Source: Akebia trifoliata
Lineage: Eukaryota > Streptophyta > Magnoliopsida > Ranunculales > Lardizabalaceae
Length of the DNA: 64,000 nt
Direction of reading: 5' to 3'
Assembly (NCBI GenBank): GCA_017979445.1
Contig: CM030711.1
Span: 2,356,001 to 2,420,000 of the forward strand
This document shows, piece after piece, positions 32,998-45,320 of this stretch. The translations under genes were made by a program, and so were the position numbers. The notes below the pieces were generated by a model. It was given only the letters and a program-made list of their open reading frames with translations, did not search any database and was not told the origin of the DNA. Position 1 is the first letter of the stretch, and each line of letters begins with the position of its first letter.

Positions 32998-34990
32998 AAC
33001 AGAATACACGCAGACTAGGAAAGACCTCAACAACCTTGCTTAAGACGGTCAATCTCAGTATACAAATCCTTGATTAGTGCAGATTTCATCATCTTCTGAT
33101 TAACCTGAAAACAAAAACAGATTGATCAATTAAGTTGGGTTACAGGGAAAGAGAGGTCAACTTCAAGAACACAAAGAAGGAATGGCACCAAACAAATGCC
33201 AATCACATCACAGACCTCTGGCTTGTTCTTGATATTTTTGGCTCGATGTGCATAATCTAGGGTGCTGAGTGTCTCTTCCAAACAGTGGATTGAAGGTGAT
33301 ATAGTGGCAATTATGCATGTTTTGGTTTTCCCTCCCAAGGAATCCCTCAATAACCTCGTTAATTTGCTATCCCTGATGTACAAGCAAAGTCCTTAGTGTT
33401 TTTTGACATTTCTAATTACAAGATATCTGATATGCCAGCAAAAACTGCTAAAGCTGAAATCACAATCCATACCTGTAAGGAACATGACCTGAGTGCTCAA
33501 CAAGTGCGTTAATGACTCGGCCGAGTGTAAGCAAACTTTTATTGATCTCTCCAGCTTCCCTGGCTCTTCCCTGTAATCATACATGTCTTCAAGTGAAATC
33601 TAAATTCCTACAGAGCATTACAGTATAGGTGTTGTGTGTCTAGAAGCATGTCACCATAAAGTACAAGTGCATATAGATAGATATGTTCACATTCCCAAAT
33701 CCTTGCATCAAACAAATAAACATGGTAATGGTCGTAATTATATGATACCTCTCTTGCACCGGAACGTAAAATGTTCTCAGAACCAGCAAGGTCAACAAGA
33801 TTGAGCTTTCCACATTTGATCAGCTCTTCTCCCTCTGGTGTGCACTCTTTAATGTGAATGGTGATAGAAAATATCGAGTGAGAACGACTACTTTGCTTAT
33901 TGAGAAGAGTTTCAGCTGTACGCCTCTTCGCAGACCCTTTTTCCAAGATTTTATATATTTCATTTGCAGTAGTGACGATCTCTTCTTCGAGGCCTCTGAC
34001 AAAAACACCCCCTCTTCCATCTTCCATTAGAGCTATTGGCTTCTTCGACTTGTCATCTATGAATTTTGAACATTCTTCTGGTGCCAAAAGATCTGTTATT
34101 TCCTCGTTGTAAAGCTCTAGAAGTGTAACTTTCATGTTGTATTCAGCATTTTGAGCTTCAAGTATATTGAAAATATGCCGAACGGCTCTAGGGATGACAC
34201 CCGCATCGCTTGGGAATTCCCCATTCTATAAGAACACAAAAGGTCAAAGAGGAAATCCTTGAATGATATGAATATTGAGCAAAATCACGTATAAACTATA
34301 AAGAACATCAATGAAACCTTTGCTTTCTTCTCTCCTCCTTCCATGGTGTAAGTTTTCCCCGTGCCCGTCTGACCGTAGGCGAAAATGGTGCAGTTATAGC
34401 CATCAAGAACTTCATAGACAATAGGAGAGACAGCTTGGTCATACAAATCTTTTTGTTGGGATGTGGGACCAAATACCTACATGTAATTATCCACAAATGT
34501 TAAACCATGCTTTATATAAAGAAGTTTCAATTCTACCAAATCAAGATCAACTACAAGGGTTCTTTTTTAGAACTAAATAAAGAAGCTCAAGTTTCAAACC
34601 TTATCAAAAGCAAAGGTTCTATCAATCTGTTTGTTGGCTATGTTCTGAATTGCGGATACTTCTCGTCGATTTTCATTACAGGAAATAACCACAGGAGTAT
34701 TGACCCTAACCTCATCTTCACTTAAAGGCCTAGAAATACAAGACAATTTTACCAATCACACAGATAAAACTACACCAATTAGCAGAAATTTGAATAAGAA
34801 TCCAATTTTTTTCTCACCTGCAACGAAGAAGGACCTGAACGTTTACCCCTTTATCTTTATCATGCTTATTACTCGAATTCCCATCCCCTAATCGCAGATC
34901 TTTTGTAATCTTGTCGCTTGACCGCGGAGACGGTGAAAGGGAGACCAATCCTCCTCTCCTCTGCTGCTGTGATTGTGAAGAAGAATCCAT
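28306..34990 (-). CDS. Kinesin-5 (BimC class) mitotic motor, 22 exons, complete
   Basis: 22 GT-AG exons join in frame to 1052 aa: 34990-34818, 34729-34600, 34476-34318, 34225-33749, 33570-33473, 33372-33216, 33104-33035, 32808-32732, 32634-32581, 32483-32403, 32296-32185, 31866-31780, 31676-31501, 31415-31254, 31166-31059, 30982-30824, 30749-30666, 30091-29886, 29755-29654, 29283-29174, 29077-28926, 28530-28306. The motor domain comes first: P-loop GQTGTGKT (136-143), switch I NKQSSRSH (263-270), switch II DLAGSE (299-304), then [13 protein letters not shown] and the neck ([11 protein letters not shown]). A long coiled coil follows. The C-terminal BimC box is [11 protein letters not shown], with the likely CDK site T986. 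Kinesin-5 forms bipolar tetramers that slide antiparallel microtubules in spindle and phragmoplast. Not specifically assigned to one Arabidopsis paralogue. Confidence 0.96.
28612..28890 (+). mobile_element. LINE remnant in last kinesin-5 intron, antisense to the gene
   Basis: Plus-strand fragments read [20 protein letters not shown] and end in a CATTTAGCCGACACC...TTGGGATAAGGCTTTG tail like the other LINE remnants. A C19 homopolymer and a CT-rich tract (28757-28806) sit in the middle. Inactive. Confidence 0.5.
28762..28780. repeat. Poly(C)19 in CT-rich tract
   Basis: Nineteen uninterrupted C, followed by TCCTCCTCCC and (CT)n. Confidence 0.85.
32932..32995. repeat. (TC)n-(TA)n compound microsatellite in kinesin-5 intron 7
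   Basis: About 16 TC units run directly into about 15 TA units. It should be highly variable between individuals. Confidence 0.9.
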
Positions 34991-35225
34991 AGCTAATTTT
35001 GTTGATCTTGTCCTGATACAAGAGCCATCAAAGAGTGAGAAACCAGTTCAACAATCAATCTCAAATAAAAAAATAGTCTAGAATTTCAACAACCTGAACA
35101 TTATCTCTGAAACCAAGAATTAAAAAAAAATCCAAACTTGAAAATTGAGAAACTTTAACAGAGCCTCTGAAAATCAAGGGAAGAATGATACATGAAGAAA
35201 CACCTCGAACCAATAATCAAATTAG

Positions 35226-35271
<46 letters not shown>

Positions 35272-35650
35272 AAATGAAACACTCAAAAATGCAGTAAAAG
35301 ATCGCACAAAATTCCAAAATTGATTGGTTTAATCGAATCCTAAACAACAAACCCTGAAAAAATATAAACAAAGACAATCAAAACTTACTGCTCGATCTAA
35401 AAGAGAGAAAATAAAACAATGAAATTGAGCAGAAAACTCCTGCCAATCGAACCGCTGGCTGATCAAGACCTTCAAATGTTGAAGAAAATCAAACAAAATA
35501 GAGATCAATGAGAGAGCAATCTACTTAGAAAGAGATTTGAGAATCGATGACGAAAATTTCAAGCAGAGAGAACTTGCAAGCTTCGACGAATTTAGGTTAA
35601 AATACGAGAAGAGTTGGAGAAGAAGGAGAAATGAGACTGGAGCGGCTTGT
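34991..35650 (-). promoter_or_regulatory. Kinesin-5 upstream region
   Basis: The minus strand has TTGTATCAG|GACAAG at about 35012, a possible acceptor of a 5' UTR intron 20-odd bases before the ATG. A (GA)n microsatellite occupies about 35234-35270. The transcription start is not defined. Confidence 0.35.
35234..35270. repeat. (GA)n microsatellite
   Basis: About 18 GA units in the kinesin-5 upstream region. Confidence 0.9.
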
Positions 35651-35838
35651 AGTTAAATTAATGCCGTTATGGTAACGTTTTGAAAAAAATTGAAGAAAGG
35701 TTGATAGCTTAGCTCAACAACAATAACGTCGTTAAAGTTCCGTTTTTTCCTTCAATTTCCCACCGATATATTTAAAAATTGAAATGTGAGTGAATTTACG
35801 AAGATACCCTCCCCTTGACAATTAGCCAGCCATAACTG

Positions 35839-35990
35839 TTAGGTCCTCCACGTTTTGGTGAACGTTTTCCTATTTGATTCCCCTTTTGCTCAAACTGATG
35901 AAATTGCCCTTGACCTTGGTCTACTCTTATAAACTAACAAAACTAACCTAAATACCCTTATCGTCAATCCCTAGCTTACAAAACCATATA
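35839..35990. mobile_element. Family F foldback, one end only
   Basis: TCCTCCACGTTTTGGTGAAC, GCTCAAACTGATGAAATTGC and CTTGACCTTGGTCTACTCTT match the left end of the elements at 640 and 43325. No partner end nearby. Confidence 0.45.
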
Positions 35991-38912
35991 TTATATATTG
36001 GTAATTTTGTCCAATATATATAAATATGAGCAGGAATGACGCCTTACCTTCAAATGAGACTTTTGATGATAAGGAAGATGACTATTATGAATCAATTAAT
36101 TAAGTAAAAATTAATTTAGGATTCGATTATTGCTCAAGTCCAAGATGAGATTTTTGTAGTTTGTGTCACTTAAGATGAGTTCTTTTGACAGGTCCAATAG
36201 ATTATAGATCGCTAAGTAGCTTATGTAGTGTTAAATATTATCTCACATGGGTGGGTTGAAATCAATTATTGTTCCCAAGGGAGTATATATATGAGATTGA
36301 ACAATTGGGGTGAGACGATTCCAATATTTGCCCTTACTGTGTTTATAGCTATTTGGATGCTATTATGTCAATGAGTGACATATAATGAGATTGATGTGAA
36401 AGAAGAGAGAGTGGATTGGAAGAAACGAAATTAAGACTAACCCTAAAAAAGTTTTTAGCGAACCTCTTGTTCTTTAAATCTTTGGAATGAAAGAAGAAGA
36501 TTCGTTTAACCAACTCCAAATCCTTGAAATAAAATTTTTTTTTTTTTAAACATTTTTTGTCTCTATTTTATTTTTTGCTAATAAAAAAGAGGAAATAACA
36601 ATTATTTTTAATAACTGTATTTAGAACATATATAAGCTAACTACCATGACAAGGATATTATAAATATTTTTAGAAGTCATAATAGGTTCAAAACAATTCA
36701 AGAAAATGTAGGAATAGCTCTTGTGGAGGGTTAAAATATTGTTTCGTCGGGACTTGTCATGTCCCACTAATCAATGCGAATATAAATACTAGGGTTGATC
36801 CAATGTAAATTTCAAGGAGCTAATTGTACACAATCACATTGACCCCACTTATTGAGTCACATGGTATGATTTGGTCTTATCTGATTAGAGGAAAAAATCT
36901 CGACAAAAAAATATTTATAACTGAAATGAGTTACCTTATTTGAATACATATTGAATGAATAATTATTATTTTAGATTAATTAGGATTTATTGTCTTTTTT
37001 TCTAAAAGGACTTTTGTATCTAGGAGAAGGACATGGGTGGTAAAGTTGATTTAAAAAAAAAAGATGTAATAGTCTTTCTCTAGATTTCGTGGAATGACTC
37101 TTTGAAGCCTAAGGATGTAGTTGTTGATTTCACAATGAACCTTGTAAAAATATCTTGCGTTCCTCTTTTTTTTTTTCTTGTTTGTCACACTCGATGGAAG
37201 TTAATTATATCCAAATTAGAAAGAAAATGTTGAATGTGATAACAAAAATGAGAGAAAGACCCAAAAGAACATAAATTGAAATAGTGAAAGCAAAATATGC
37301 ACACTATTTAATAATAAAATACACAACTCTGTGAGTTCCCACATTATTAAACCAAATAGGTGTTTCTATCTAAGTCGTTGAATGACAATGAGCATGATAA
37401 AAAACCTAAAATGAGAAGAAAAGAGTGAAGACTACTGATGTGAGAAGGAATGGCTTTGTTTGGGATTTAAAGATGGTGTCATTGTGTTGAGATACTATGA
37501 AGTAACAACCTATGCTATCCAATTCGTTGGTACTAGTCTGACCACAAACTAGTCCGAACTGAAGCAGTACGTTGTACGGTTCGGATTGCGTTTGTTAAAT
37601 CTAGCAAATCACGAACCCTCCAAACTTTGATAGGTTTCGACGAACCAAAGCATACACACCAATTTCTTAATTGGTTCACTGAGCCAAACTAATTTATTAT
37701 TGTTTATTTTATTATTTATATTTAAAATTTGGATTCTGATATTAAATTTTTTAACAATATAATTGTACTTGTAACTTGTATATTTGAACTATATACATGC
37801 ACTAATAACAAAACAAGATAACAAATCAAAATAAACCAAGCAACAAATTATCTCTAGTTACCCTTGCGAATCGGGTTCAGTCTAGAGTGAAAAACCACGA
37901 ATCCGAACCGACTAACCAAGTAACATAAGCCCACAACAAAGATTTGAAGCCCATTATATCTCCGATCGGGCTAGGGTTCTAACAATTGCAACTGCTCAAG
38001 GTATGATTGGATTACCGATTTATTCATCATTCTGATATATCTATGATTTTAAATATTAATGAAATAAAAAAGTTTCAGCCCAAGATGAGTTCTTGGTAGT
38101 TTCTATCACCCAAAATGGATAATGGATGAAGCTGAAGTTGGACACTAAGAACACAAAGAAAGGTTTAGAAATGTTACATCAATTACAGCTTTTAAGGCCT
38201 ATAAACATCACAAGATTCGCAACTACTAAAAATAAAAGTGAAGTAGCCGCTTAACCTAGGACACACCAATAACCAATCGAAATCTAAATAAAGCCAAAGA
38301 TACATCTCTTGGAGACATAAAATTAGGTTTCATTAACTATAATTACATTCCCATCCTTCACCTTAACCACCCAAAATGTTCCTCTAATGTGGGACTTACG
38401 ATGTGCTTTTTGTCTCTATACATTCACTGAGTCGACCCATCTTGATGACTCCACCAAATTGACTCATTTCACCTTCTACGATTTTGAGAAGCTGAAATAC
38501 AATTTATTTTAAAACAAAAAGCATGATATTTAAATCAACTTATTTTCTAATTTTCCAAAAAATATTTCGGCAATTATACATTAAAAGGAACGCCAATTAT
38601 TAAATGTAATTCGGCAAGTTCAAAGTTAATGAATTTCATTCATAACCCAACTTCGCCTATTAATTACTAGTCACTAATCTCGTTTTCCTAATAAAAAATA
38701 AATAATAAATTAAGAATTTGTGTTAGAATGAACTTGCTGAACCAACTCATCTTGATTTTTTATCGGGACAGTATAATTGATCGAGTTTCGAGGTGACTCG
38801 TCAAATTTTAGAACTATGATATATGTTAAAGAAAGTTGATGGAACCTCCAACTGTTATAACGAGGGAACCCAACTGTATGATGGCGAAATTAGAGATGTT
38901 TGCTTCTACTTA
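35991..38912. other. Intergenic, AT-rich
   Basis: No gene recognised. A repeat-like block at about 37530-37930 carries ACCACAAACTAGTCCGAACT... and GCGAATCGGGTTCAGTCTAG near its ends. A related block with ACGAATCGGGTTCATTCTCG is at 48125-48590, so this is probably a dispersed element. Confidence 0.35.
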
Positions 38913-38913
38913 T

Positions 38914-38920
38914 TATATAA
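38914..38920 (+). promoter_or_regulatory. TATA box of GH18 gene (middle copy)
   Basis: TATATAA lies 53 bp before the ATG that begins the signal-peptide exon, a normal spacing for a short plant 5' leader. Confidence 0.5.
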
Positions 38921-38972
38921 ATCTGCTCCAACTTATGAACTTCACTCAAACTTTGATAACTAATCACCAACT

Positions 38973-41900
38973 ATGGAGCCCAACAATATTATTTCTGCCA
39001 CTCTTCTTGTTCTCCTTTTCTCAGCTTGCAATGGTAAGTGAATTTCTACTTTTCCACATTCCTAGTGCACTTTAATCGGACTCGAGTTAACCCAGTTAAC
39101 AGGGTTTTGAGTAGAATTGGCCGAAGTACTCTGCCTTTAGCTACTCGAAGAGTCGACGATGAGCTCAATAGGGATCAAGTTGGGCTTAGACCCATAGCTT
39201 ACTTTGACATATTGTAACGCAACTTTGAGGTCATGGATTCAAGTCTAACTTATCCATCCAAAAAAGTAGGAATCGAAGTGACTTGTCTCTGAGTCGAAAT
39301 GATGTTTTTTTAAGGTTTTAAGGGGATTTTTGACTAAAATTTTATAGATTGTTTTTGTGTATGTTAATTAAAACCTTTTATAGAAGATAAGTACCCTTTA
39401 TACATTCTTCCTAGAAGTTTTAAATAATAATGATAATAATAATAATAATAATAATAATAATATCCTACTTGATAATGTCACAGAAATACAATTGGTTTCG
39501 AAAAGCACAAATACCCCTCATTCTAAATTGACATCCTCCGACACTGTGCTGACATGGCAGTGTGTAGAGTACCATGGATTTTTTTCTTGAGATACAAGGC
39601 AAGAAATATATGGCTCTTGCATATTGCCACATCAGCACAACGTAGAGGGCAATGTCATAGATAGGGTGATTGCGATCGGTGCCCTGTTCCTATAGCAACA
39701 TACGGTGTCTAAATGGCCTGTTTTGGTTGGATATAAAACCCATAAGGCTGTGTGCATGGCTTTTTAAGAGGCCAGTGTGTTTTAAAAACCAACCAAATCT
39801 TACCACTTCGACATCGTTCTAGATCTTGATTCTTTATTAACATGTGCCCACATGTTAAAGTGCATTAAATACATCAAGGGAATTGATTTTCATGTCAAAA
39901 TTGTCCTCAAAACCCTATAAAAAATTCTTACCAAAAATACCTTCAAATGCTTATTTCCAAAGAGTATTTAATGCACCTTAATGTGTGCACCAAGGACACA
40001 CGTTAACAAAACCCATATATAAACCATACCTATGTTTGAGGTGTGCCCACTAAAAGACTAATTAATTTTAGGAAAATGGATTCCATCAACATGACCGTGG
40101 GATGCTATGAATTCCCAAGTAAATGGGTAATATTTTCTAGAACATTAGAACTGATCTCTAGGAAATCTGCATTTTATCTCTTATCCTAACGACCTTGTTG
40201 GTGTAGCCAAACTTGGCCTCACTTCCATTTGAGTCAAGTTTCTAAGTTTTGAAATAGAGACCCTTTTCTTACTAAGATAGTGAGGAAAAAAGTTTTAATA
40301 AGCCTTTTTCCTCACTAACTTAGTAAGATTAGTCAAACTCTTTGAAATACTACAATTTATACATACCTCAATCCCAAAAGTATGAAGTACAATTATCATC
40401 ATCAAAGTCTTATTCCATATAGAATACTAGAGTTCACTTGTACCTACAACACGGGCACCCTCTCTCGGGTTAAGGGGGTAAAAGCAAAAAACATAAAATT
40501 GAAGTAGATGGTGGCAGGGTCAAGTCTAATTGGGTTTGAGGTATTATTAAAAAAATTAAAATTGAAGGGATAAAAGAGAAAATATAATAAAATTATAGGG
40601 GTGAACTGTAAAAGAAATGAAATGAGTCCTACAAAAGTATACCTTAATAAGAGAGTTAAGGGTTTAAAAGTGAAAAAATAAAGTTGGAAGAGTATTATTA
40701 AAGAATCTTGAGATTAAAATGGTAGAAGATGTAAAATAATAAAATATATTAAAAGGATTAAGAGGAAAAATATAATAAACTTATAGGAATAAAAATAAAG
40801 TTGAGGAGATAAAGAAAAAAAATAATAAAATGGTCAAAATAAATCCCACGTAAATTAAGGTTTTGTGTCACACACAACTCTACCAACTCAGTTATGTTTT
40901 ATTATATAGATTTGTGGGGTGTTTAATGAAAATGAGTACGGACATTATGACAAATATAGACAGGTATAAAAATAATTATTTAAAAAAATGGATTTATACA
41001 CACTTACATACATATAAAAACTATTGATAGAAATCCGAAATACATTAGCACATATTAAAAGATCTTCCTGAACTACCCCAAAATATTATATAACAATAGT
41101 CAAATGGATACACGGATCAAAGGTTACACTTTGATTAGGACCAATGTTGGACTTCACCACTTTAAAATTAAATTAAATTAAATTAAAAAAAAAAAACCTA
41201 ATTTGCCGCTTTACCTATATATGTAAAAATAGCTATTTATGAAAAAAGATGTACTCCCATTTTTGTAAATAATTTTTCATATTATGTTATGTAATTTTTG
41301 AATTTTTTTGTAACCATCTTCTATTTGTTCCTCTTATTAATTCTATCTAGTTCAAGTTTGTTCATATATGCCCCCACAAAGGGTAGTCTACATCTTCATG
41401 TATTTGTTTTTTTGTTTTGTTTCACATAGCTGCGAATTCCAACCTCTTTAGAGAGTATATCGGGGCGGAATCCAATTCAATCAAGCTATCCGACGTGCCC
41501 ATTAACTCTGACATTGAATTTCACTTCATCCTCGCCTTCGCCATCGACTATACCAATGATGACTCCCCATCACCCACCAATGGTATGTTCAACGTCTTTT
41601 GGATGACCGACCATCTCGGTTCGAAAGAGATTTCATCCATAAAAGGTCAGCACAAGAACGTCAAGATCGCTGTAAGCTTAGGGGGAGACAGTGTTGGTGA
41701 TGGAAAAGCCTATTTCGCACCAAAATCTATCCATTCTTGGGTTAATAACGCTGTTTCTTCGCTAACTAGTATGATCGAAGAGTATAATATAGATGGTATA
41801 GATGTGGACTATGAGCATTTTAGATCAGATCCCAACACATTCGCCGAGTGCATCGGACAGCTTATAGTGGCTTTAAAGAAAAATGGGACCATATCTTTTG

Positions 41901-42265
41901 CTTCAATCGCTCCTTACGACGATGGGCCCGTTCAGAGCCATTACTTAGCATTGTGGAAGAAATATGGGCATGCCATAGATTACATCAACTTCCAATTCTA
42001 CGCTTATGAAAAGGGGATTAGTGTCTCGCAGTTTGTACGATTTTTCGAAGAACAAGCTTCAAATTATCGGGGAGGTCAGATATTGGCGAGCTTCATTAGT
42101 AATGGTGATGGTGGTTTAGGTCCTAATGAAGGCTTCTTTGAAGCTTGTAATGAGCTTATGAGGGGAGGAAAGCTTGGAGGTATATTTGTTTGGTGTGCTG
42201 ATGAGTCTAAGAAGTTTGGGTTTAAGTATGAGAAGAAATCTCAAGACTTGTTAGCTTTGGTTTGA
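38973..42265 (+). CDS. GH18 chitinase-2/narbonin-like secreted protein, 2 exons
   Basis: Exon 1 (38973-39033) encodes a signal peptide, [20 protein letters not shown]. Exon 2 (41430-42265) encodes the enzyme. Donor G|GTAAGT and acceptor CACATAG join in frame to 298 aa. Mature start is near [13 protein letters not shown]. The second barrel strand has SLGGDS, and the catalytic strand is [10 protein letters not shown] with all acidic residues of DxxDxDxE (D142, D145, D147, E149 as proton donor), so hydrolysis is possible, unlike in narbonins that lost activity. Later strands NFQFYAY and [12 protein letters not shown] are present. Likely role: chitin hydrolysis in defence, or a storage/stress protein; not decidable from sequence. 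Intron 1 is 2.4 kb and repeat-rich. Confidence 0.9.
39034..41429. other. Intron of GH18 gene with repeats
   Basis: Contains a (TAA)n microsatellite at about 39426-39462 and an inverted-repeat element at about 39527-39665 (GACACTGTGCTGACATGGCA against TGCCACATCAGCACAACG). The rest is AT-rich unique-looking DNA with no other open frame. Confidence 0.5.
39527..39665. mobile_element. Short foldback element related to family B
   Basis: Inverted halves GACATCCTCCGACACTGTGC and GCACAACGTAGAGGGCAATG flank a core with CATGGATTTTTTTCTTGAGA and TACAAGGCAAG, a decayed form of the family B core. Confidence 0.45.
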
Positions 42266-43324
42266 TGGTATCAAGAAGAGGATACATTGTGTTTGTAAAT
42301 TAATAATCTGAATTGGCCAAGTAGCCATGGAATCTGAATCAAGCGTGTGTAATCCAAGAATAATTCTGTTTCAAAATTTAAAGAAAAAAAAATTGCAATC
42401 TAGTGTTTCTTCTTCTTCGTCTTCATTTTTACGCGATGGGTTCCAAAATCTAAATTTATAAAATAAAATTAAGTACTAAGAGGGGTTGATCGGCACGGAA
42501 TTATAAGCCATAATTTGATCAAGTTGGGTATGAATCAGAGAATGGATCCAATAAGTATCATACCGGGTGCATTGGATCGAATAAGATTCGATATGCAAAA
42601 TATAAATGAACTTCTTAGTTTTAAACAAAATATAAAATACAATTCCATTTGATTTCCTCACATTTTATCGGATTGTGACACGATTGATCTAGAATCGATC
42701 TGATATATGAATAAATAAGATTCTTACCTTAAACCTCGAACCAAATCCGAAGTTTTTGGATTGGATTTAGAGTCTGATCCGATCCATTGGCAGGCCTAAA
42801 AGATTTGGGACACGCGGGTCAATCAATTCGGCGGATAGGATTGTATCCACATGGCACATTCACTCTCATTAATTTAAATATAAAAAATAAAAAATAAAAA
42901 ACCCATTAAAGATACTTGATTGGTCAAAAGGATGGGAATCAATTGACCTGGCCTGCCCGGACAAACAACTAAGGAACACCGTTCCATATCAACTACGACT
43001 ATGATCTTTTATTAATTTATAGTTTATTTTTATTTTTTTAATTTATAACTATCAAAGCCACGTTAAGAACACAATCAAAACAAAACCTGATACTACAATG
43101 TAGTGCAAATACAGCAATAATTATGCATGCATAGCTACCCTTCCAATCTTATCCGCTGATCCTATCAGTTGGATTATTCGAATCAAATGATTGGTGAGAT
43201 CTTTGAAGCACTGTATGATCTTATGGACAATATGGAGTCAAAATCAACAAGAAGTGAAACATATAATTGGACACTAAAACAAAACTACATGCAGGTCCCC
43301 AAAAATGTTGTCCTAGAGAAAATG
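42266..43324. other. Intergenic between GH18 copies
   Basis: 3' UTR side of the GH18 gene, then degraded GATCGGATTG-type repeats (about 42460-42800). No gene seen. Confidence 0.35.
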
Positions 43325-44115
43325 TGTTATTTTGAGTTACTCATCTAGGTTTTGGTGAAAATTAGAGATACCCCCTTGGTTTTAAAACTATATCCCTTGA
43401 CTTTGATCTTCCATTATAGACTAATAAAATGACTAAAATGCTCTTACCTCAAACCTAAACAAACAGAATGACCAAAATACCCTCACCCGGGAGTACCTTG
43501 ATTTTATTTTCCCAACAGTCCATTGTTACCAACCTCTTCAAGTTCAAACTCTAGATAAAATAATTTACCATCATTGTCAACTTTAAGATTCTCTCTCCTT
43601 CAATCTCAAGAACAAGGTAGGATTTTTCTGAGAGGTTGAAGAATGACGATGGGTTTTGGGAAAGAAAAATCAGGGTTTGGATACATTGAAGAGGTGAATG
43701 ACAATGGGATTTTTGAATGCAGACCCCTAGTCCTAGATACGAGTAGAATACATTTCATCAAGTATGAGAATGATTATAATCCTTACTTAAATAACAGTAG
43801 ATTTTCAATATCATATTGGACCCTAGGGAAGACAATTACGAAATTGGGTAAAAAAAATTACCCCAAAATTTAGGTCAGGAATACGCCCCCTAAAGCCCAT
43901 CAATTCAAAGCAAATTTGGATCCGCGAAAAACACTGGCTTGATGTACATTCCCTTTCTCCAACAAAAATCAAGGCATAAACACGACAAGATCTTCTTTTG
44001 GGAGAGATTAGGAATCAAGGGATTTTCCCCATAAATTGAAGGTGAGGGTATTTTGGTAATTTGATCTTATAGTGGATCTATTTGAAAATGGAGTATACTT
44101 GAAAATACCCCAATT
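43325..44115. mobile_element. Foldback element, family F
   Basis: Left end GTTTTGGTGAAAATTAGAGA, CCCCCTTGGTTTTAAAAC and TATAGACTAATAAAATGAC. Right end GGTGAGGGTATTTTGGTAAT...ATAGTGGATCTATTTG...GAAAATACCCC is roughly its complement. The interior has the family words GAGGTTGAAGAATGACGATG and AAAATCAGGG. The 76-codon frame inside it is not a gene. Confidence 0.45.
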
Positions 44116-44196
44116 TTTTTTTTATTATTATTATTATTAGAGGGGAGGGGGAGGGGGAGGGGGAGGGGGGTTGTTATACTTGAAAATACCCCAATT

Positions 44197-44228
<32 letters not shown>

Positions 44229-44230
44229 TT
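44104..44230. repeat. Duplicated unit around (TTA)n and GGGGGA minisatellite
   Basis: ACTTGAAAATACCCCAATTT occurs at about 44089 and again at about 44180, each followed by a T/TTA run. Between them lie about four GGGGGA units. It sits about 200 bp upstream of the GH18 ATG at 44406. Confidence 0.75.
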
Positions 44231-44337
44231 AAAACTGTGGTCATCCATAAGATATAACAAGGGTCCCCAAGAACACCAACTACTGAAACGGCACACAACC
44301 ATCTAACTTATCCTGATAGAGCCAAAGCAGAAAAGTC

Positions 44338-44344
44338 TATAAAT
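44338..44344 (+). promoter_or_regulatory. TATA box of GH18 gene (third copy)
   Basis: TATAAAT lies 62 bp before the ATG. Confidence 0.5.
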
Positions 44345-44405
44345 GCATATTTCAGAACCAATTTAAGTCAAGCCTTCAAAACAAATCTACCCTTCTACCA
44401 CAACC

Positions 44406-45320
44406 ATGGATTCCTCAAAGTTTCTAATTTCCCTTCTCATTCTTCATACTCTCCTCATCCCTCTTTTATCAATCCAAGCAGCCCCAACAAACTCAAAGCT
44501 CTTCAGAGAGTACATTGGAGCAGAGTTCAACAATGTCAAATTCTCTGACGTACCCATCAACTCCAATGTCGATTTCCATTTCATCCTCTCCTTCGCCATC
44601 GACTACACCACCTCATCTTCTCCCTCCCCTACCGACGGAAACTTTAACATCTTTTGGGACTCCGACAACCTTAGCCCATCTCAAGTTTCTTCCATTAAGA
44701 CTAAACACTCAAATGTCAAGGTAGCTTTAAGCTTGGGAGGTGATAGTGTTGGGGGAGGCTACGCTTACTTCAACCCTTCTTCGATAAATTCGTGGGTTCA
44801 AAATGCTGTTTCTTCACTCACAAAGATCATAAAGCAGTACAATTTGGATGGCATCGACATCGATTACGAGCACTTTCAAACTGATCCCAATACATTTGCG
44901 GAGTGCATCGGACAGCTTTTAACGACCCTTAAACGTAATGGTGTCATCTCCTTTGCTTCTATAGCTCCCTTCGATGATGACCAAGTACAGAGCCATTACC
45001 AAGCCTTGTGGAGGAAATACGGGCATCTTATAGACTTCGTTAACTTCCAATTCTATGCTTATGATCAGGGGACTAGTGTGTCTCAGTTTATAACATATTT
45101 TGATGCCCAAAGCTCTAATTACCGAGGGGGTAAGATCTTAGCTAGCTTCATTAGTGATGGGAGTGGTGGGTTGTCTCCAAATAATGGCTTCTTTACGGCT
45201 TGTGCTAGGCTAAGGAGTCAGGGAAAACTTCATGGTATCTTCATTTGGTCTGCAGATGATTCCAAAGGTGAAGGTTTTCGTTATGAGAAGCAATCACAAG
45301 CGATGTTGGCAAGCAACTAG
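44406..45320 (+). CDS. GH18 chitinase-2/narbonin-like secreted protein, intronless
   Basis: A single frame of 304 aa with an N-terminal signal peptide ([20 protein letters not shown], cleavage near 25). SLGGDS starts at 109 and the catalytic strand [10 protein letters not shown] has D148, D151, D153 and E155, all intact. Other GH18 barrel landmarks are [10 protein letters not shown] (213-222), [13 protein letters not shown] and [11 protein letters not shown] (W281). It is the best candidate active copy. It lies 2.1 kb downstream of the two-exon copy on the same strand, so the pair arose by local duplication. Unlike that neighbour it has no intron after the signal peptide. The fragment at the window start is closer to this copy. 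Function inferred: apoplastic chitinase or stress/storage protein. Confidence 0.93.
   Translation: MDSSKFLISLLILHTLLIPLLSIQAAPTNSKLFREYIGAEFNNVKFSDVPINSNVDFHFILSFAIDYTTSSSPSPTDGNFNIFWDSDNLSPSQVSSIKTKHSNVKVALSLGGDSVGGGYAYFNPSSINSWVQNAVSSLTKIIKQYNLDGIDIDYEHFQTDPNTFAECIGQLLTTLKRNGVISFASIAPFDDDQVQSHYQALWRKYGHLIDFVNFQFYAYDQGTSVSQFITYFDAQSSNYRGGKILASFISDGSGGLSPNNGFFTACARLRSQGKLHGIFIWSADDSKGEGFRYEKQSQAMLASN

Noticed and set aside
37530..37930. Possible link of the GAACCGAA-rich block here with 48125-48590 as one inverted-repeat element
   Set aside because: Only a few words are shared and the ends do not pair convincingly, so not called as a defined element.
43643..43873. 76-codon plus-strand frame
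   Set aside because: Lies inside a family F repeat; similar sequence at other copies is not open.
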